Assembly (NCBI GenBank): GCA_023246985.1
Contig: JAHFHJ010000074.1
Span: forward strand, 1-7,280
DNA length: 7,280 nt
Direction: 5' to 3'
Source: Candidatus Omnitrophota bacterium
GTDB taxonomy: Bacteria > Omnitrophota > Omnitrophia > Omnitrophales > Aquincolibacteriaceae
The notes under the pieces are model-generated. The model searched no databases, was not told where the DNA came from, and saw only the letters and a program-made list of their open reading frames with translations. How positions within the stretch are numbered: the stretch's first letter is position 1; every line of letters starts with the position of its first letter. Positions 5,421 through 7,280 of the stretch are shown here, piece after piece. The position numbers were made by a program, and so were the translations under genes.

Positions 5421-6104
5421 ATGAGAACGATAATCATCATGACACTCACACTAATGATCTTGGGACACGCGCAAGCCGCCGACGCATTTTTTAACTTTGG
5501 CAAGAAAAAAGAAAAACCGCTGGCACAAGCCGAAAAATATTATGAGGCGCGCGAATACTACAGCGCGCGCCGTTCGCTTCAGCCGATCCTCGAAAAAAAT
5601 CCGCAAGATCCCCAAGCCGCAAAATTGATGGCGAACATTCTTGATAAAGAGATTGAGCGGCAAAAAGAACGTCTCTTGCCGCAGGCCGTTGAAGAGATGG
5701 GCGCGGATGACAAGCAAGATGAAATCAAGACATGGCTCGAACGGAGCCGGGCTCTTTTTCAAGCGAATCAGTACGACCTGGCGCTTTTTGCGGCGGAAAA
5801 AGTTTTTTTGTATGACCCTGAAAACAACGCCGCTTCCGAATTCATCGATAAAATTAAAGAGAAAGCGCTCAAGGAAGGGAAAGCGGACTCACTCTTCATT
5901 CACAAAATGTATGAAGAAGAGATCGCAGACCGTCTGGAACAGTACCGGGCACAGGCCGAGGAACTTGCGGGCCGGGGGCAATTGGGCCAGGCGCAGTTTA
6001 CGGCCGAGAAGATCCTGATGCTTGAACCCGAAGATCCCAAAGCTCTCGCCATCCTTCAAAAGATCCATTCACGAGGGGAACGGACAAGGAGCGAATCGCC
6101 ATGA
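5421..6104 (+). CDS. Exported TPR-like repeat protein
   Basis: A 227-residue protein with a probable signal peptide (MRTIIIMTLTLMILGHAQAA, residues 1-20, cleavage near 19-22), so likely periplasmic. It has no lipobox cysteine. Three TPR-like units lie at about 34-73, 104-145 and 170-215, each ending in a D/EP turn: ILEKNPQDPQAAKLM, VFLYDPENNAASEFI and ILMLEPEDPKALAIL. Helical, charged segments separate them. TPR units mediate protein-protein contacts; the partner is unknown. No Shine-Dalgarno precedes the ATG at 5421, so the mRNA may be leaderless or start at a later ATG (5439 or 5454), though the full signal peptide favours 5421. The last four bases overlap the MerR gene start (ATGA), implying translational coupling with two regulators, which is unusual for an exported protein. 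Confidence 0.85.
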   Translation: MRTIIIMTLTLMILGHAQAADAFFNFGKKKEKPLAQAEKYYEAREYYSARRSLQPILEKNPQDPQAAKLMANILDKEIERQKERLLPQAVEEMGADDKQDEIKTWLERSRALFQANQYDLALFAAEKVFLYDPENNAASEFIDKIKEKALKEGKADSLFIHKMYEEEIADRLEQYRAQAEELAGRGQLGQAQFTAEKILMLEPEDPKALAILQKIHSRGERTRSESP

Positions 6105-6343
6105 AACGCGAAAAACTCTACAAGATTGGAGAAGTCATGCAGTACACGAACCTCTCGAGACAGACGCTTCATAATTATACGGTCGCGGGGCTTATCCATG
6201 AGGCTCGGCGGACCATTTCAGGGCACCGGCTTTATGATGAAACGGCGTTCGATCGCCTGGAGCAGATCAAGATCCTACAAGCAAAGAATTATACATTGAG
6301 CCAAATCAAAAAGATCCTCGAACAGCAAGAGAGCCCGAAATGA
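6101..6343 (+). CDS. Small MerR-type DNA-binding protein
   Basis: An 80-residue cytoplasmic protein made up almost only of a MerR winged helix-turn-helix. YKIGEVMQYTNLSRQTLHNY (7-26) is the HTH, SGHRLYDETAFDRLEQI (40-56) the wing and following helix, and NYTLSQIKKILEQQ the last helix. Classic MerR proteins are longer, with a dimerisation coiled coil and an effector domain; both are missing, so it probably senses no ligand itself. Short MerR-like regulators such as BldC of Streptomyces show that this form can be functional, but a close link to BldC is not claimed. The start overlaps the TPR gene's TGA as ATGA. The sigma-28 gene follows after 39 nt, so all three are probably one transcript. It may act on the palindrome at 5387-5414 (inference from position). 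Confidence 0.88.
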   Translation: MKREKLYKIGEVMQYTNLSRQTLHNYTVAGLIHEARRTISGHRLYDETAFDRLEQIKILQAKNYTLSQIKKILEQQESPK

Positions 6344-6382
6344 AGGGCGCTTGGGCAAAACGAGGCGAAAAGGAGACCCCCC

Positions 6383-7162
6383 ATGCATGAGGATGAAATC
6401 AAGATGTGGAAGAAATTCAAGAGGACCAAGAGCCTTTCGTTGCGCGAGGAGATCGTAAAAAAATATTTATACCTCGTGAAGTATGTGGCCGGCCGCGTGG
6501 CGATCGGATTGCCCCCCAATGTCGAGTTTAATGATCTCGTCAGCTATGGCATCCTCGGACTTTTTGACGCCATCAATAAATACGACGTCTCCCAGGGCAA
6601 TAAATTCGAAACCTATGCCGTGTCCCGCATTCGCGGATCGATCATGGATGAGCTTCGCAAGCTCGACTGGGCGCCTCGGCTCCTGCGCAAACGCGCCCGC
6701 GAGATAGACCGCAAATGCAAAGAACTCGAGGAGAAGAACGGCCGTTTGGCGACGGACGATGAAGTGGCTAAGGCCCTCAAAATCTCAACGGATGACCTTA
6801 ACTCCATTTATAGCGACCTTAATTCCACGACGTTCCTGTCGCTTGATGAAGTATGGCAGAACGATGACGGCAATAAGCCGATCTCGCGCCTTCAGACCAT
6901 CGAAGATTCGTTGATCACGGACCAGTTCAATTTTGTCCATCAGAGCGAGGTCAAGGAGCTATTGACCGAGGCGATCGACCAGCTTCCCGAAAAAGAGAAG
7001 CTTGTGATCGCGCTTTATTATTATGAGAATCTGACGCTTCGCGAGATCGGGGAGATCCTGGATGTATCCGAGTCGCGGATTTGCCAGATCCACACCAAGG
7101 TCGTGACCCGTTTGCGCGGGCACCTGATGCGCCGCGCCGGATATTTAACCTTGGAGGCTTAA
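6383..7162 (+). CDS. fliA: RNA polymerase sigma factor, FliA/WhiG (sigma-28) family
   Basis: A 259-residue alternative sigma factor of normal length. Region 2 spans about 22-96, with DLVSYGILGLFDAINKYD (51-68), FETYAVSRIRGSIMDELRKL (75-94) and DWAPR, the last two typical of FliA/WhiG rather than general sigma-70 proteins. Region 3 covers about 97-165 (LRKRAREIDRKCKELEEKNG, then DEVAKALKIS). Region 4 spans about 190-247, with the HTH LTLREIGEILDVSESRICQI (217-236). It directs core RNA polymerase to promoters of the TAAA-N15-GCCGATAA type. AAGGAG at 6370-6375 lies 7 nt before the ATG and fixes the start. The gene closes a probable three-gene operon and is followed 88 nt after its stop by a matching promoter. 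Whether it runs flagellar genes (FliA) or other genes (as WhiG does) cannot be told here, so the symbol is by family only. Confidence 0.95.
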   Translation: MHEDEIKMWKKFKRTKSLSLREEIVKKYLYLVKYVAGRVAIGLPPNVEFNDLVSYGILGLFDAINKYDVSQGNKFETYAVSRIRGSIMDELRKLDWAPRLLRKRAREIDRKCKELEEKNGRLATDDEVAKALKISTDDLNSIYSDLNSTTFLSLDEVWQNDDGNKPISRLQTIEDSLITDQFNFVHQSEVKELLTEAIDQLPEKEKLVIALYYYENLTLREIGEILDVSESRICQIHTKVVTRLRGHLMRRAGYLTLEA

Positions 7163-7167
7163 CCCCA

Positions 7168-7228
7168 CAATCCCTATCATCCCACCGGAGGCGGGATAGA
7201 AACGGAGGGAAATTTCCGGGAATTTTTT
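7168..7228 (+). repeat. Dispersed intergenic repeat, copy B
   Basis: This is the partner of the element at 4909-4974: 7168-7186 matches its first block at 18 of 19 bases, and 7216-7228 matches its second block perfectly. The hairpin is kept in weaker form (7179-7186 with 7190-7197, seven of eight pairs, loop GGA). It starts 6 nt after the sigma factor stop codon. The AATTTTTT at its end could help end transcription, but no strong stem directly precedes it. Confidence 0.6.
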
Positions 7229-7249
7229 AAGGGAGCGGCCATAAAAATA

Positions 7250-7276
7250 TCAAGTTTTGTCACGCTGCGTCGATAT
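7250..7276 (+). promoter_or_regulatory. Sigma-28 (FliA/SigD/WhiG-type) promoter
   Basis: TCAAGTTT (7250-7257), an 11-nt spacer and GTCGATAT (7269-7276) match the sigma-28 consensus TAAAGTTT-N11-GCCGATAA at 7 of 8 and 6 of 8 positions with exact spacing. The -10 matches the Bacillus SigD form GCCGATAT at 7 of 8. It reads away from the sigma factor gene, and RNA would begin a few bases past the window end. The next gene downstream is therefore the likely first member of this sigma factor's regulon. Confidence 0.6.
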
Positions 7277-7280
7277 ACGG

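Noticed and set aside
1..7280. tRNA, rRNA, CRISPR array, transposase or integrase genes
   Set aside because: I looked for cloverleaf-like segments, regularly spaced repeats and mobile-element enzymes on both strands and found none. The only mobility signs are the direct repeats around the ORF6N gene and the two-copy intergenic repeat.

Overview
The window looks like chromosomal DNA of a Gram-negative-type bacterium. Base composition is moderate, with A/T-rich intergenic gaps. My best guess is an uncultivated lineage such as Candidatus Omnitrophota or a neighbour. The guess rests on the gene mix (ORF6N gene, DUF212/divergent-PAP2 protein, secreted LysM-L,D-transpeptidase, AccA, stand-alone MerR, FliA/WhiG sigma factor). 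It is an inference, as no rRNA or other taxonomic marker is present.

Layout. (1) Positions 1-2122, minus strand: an intact yifB/comM AAA+ gene is followed 19 nt downstream by an ORF6N-domain gene. Immediately after that gene lies a second, diverged copy of the last ~60 nt of yifB. The ORF6N gene therefore sits between direct repeats made from the end of its neighbour, which suggests a small mobile cassette or a 3'-end replacement. (2) Positions 2123-2354: a regulatory gap with opposing promoter-like sequences and a GC-rich hairpin between them. (3) Positions 2355-4840, plus strand: a compact probable operon of a DUF212 membrane protein, a secreted LysM + YkuD L,D-transpeptidase and accA, covering cell-envelope and fatty-acid supply. 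(4) Positions 4841-4984: a convergent gap with three successive inverted repeats, including one copy of a dispersed intergenic repeat. (5) Positions 4981-5190, minus strand: a 69-residue unrecognised protein with a perfect Shine-Dalgarno. (6) Positions 5191-5420: an A/T-rich gap with several palindromes, the best being a 28-bp operator-like one ending 6 nt before the next start. (7) Positions 5421-7162, plus strand: a probable operon of an exported TPR-like protein, an 80-residue MerR-type DNA-binding protein and a sigma-28 (FliA/WhiG) factor. (8) Positions 7163-7280: a second copy of the dispersed repeat, then a strong match to a sigma-28 promoter running off the window end.

How the parts may work together. 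Region 7-8 reads as a regulatory module: a palindrome at the operon start, a small DNA-binding protein, an alternative sigma factor and, 88 nt past the sigma gene's stop, a promoter of the type that sigma factor should recognise. A weaker sigma-28-like promoter precedes the unknown 69-residue gene on the opposite strand. No flagellar structural gene or anti-sigma factor lies inside the window, so the regulon (flagella, pili or something else) cannot be told from here.
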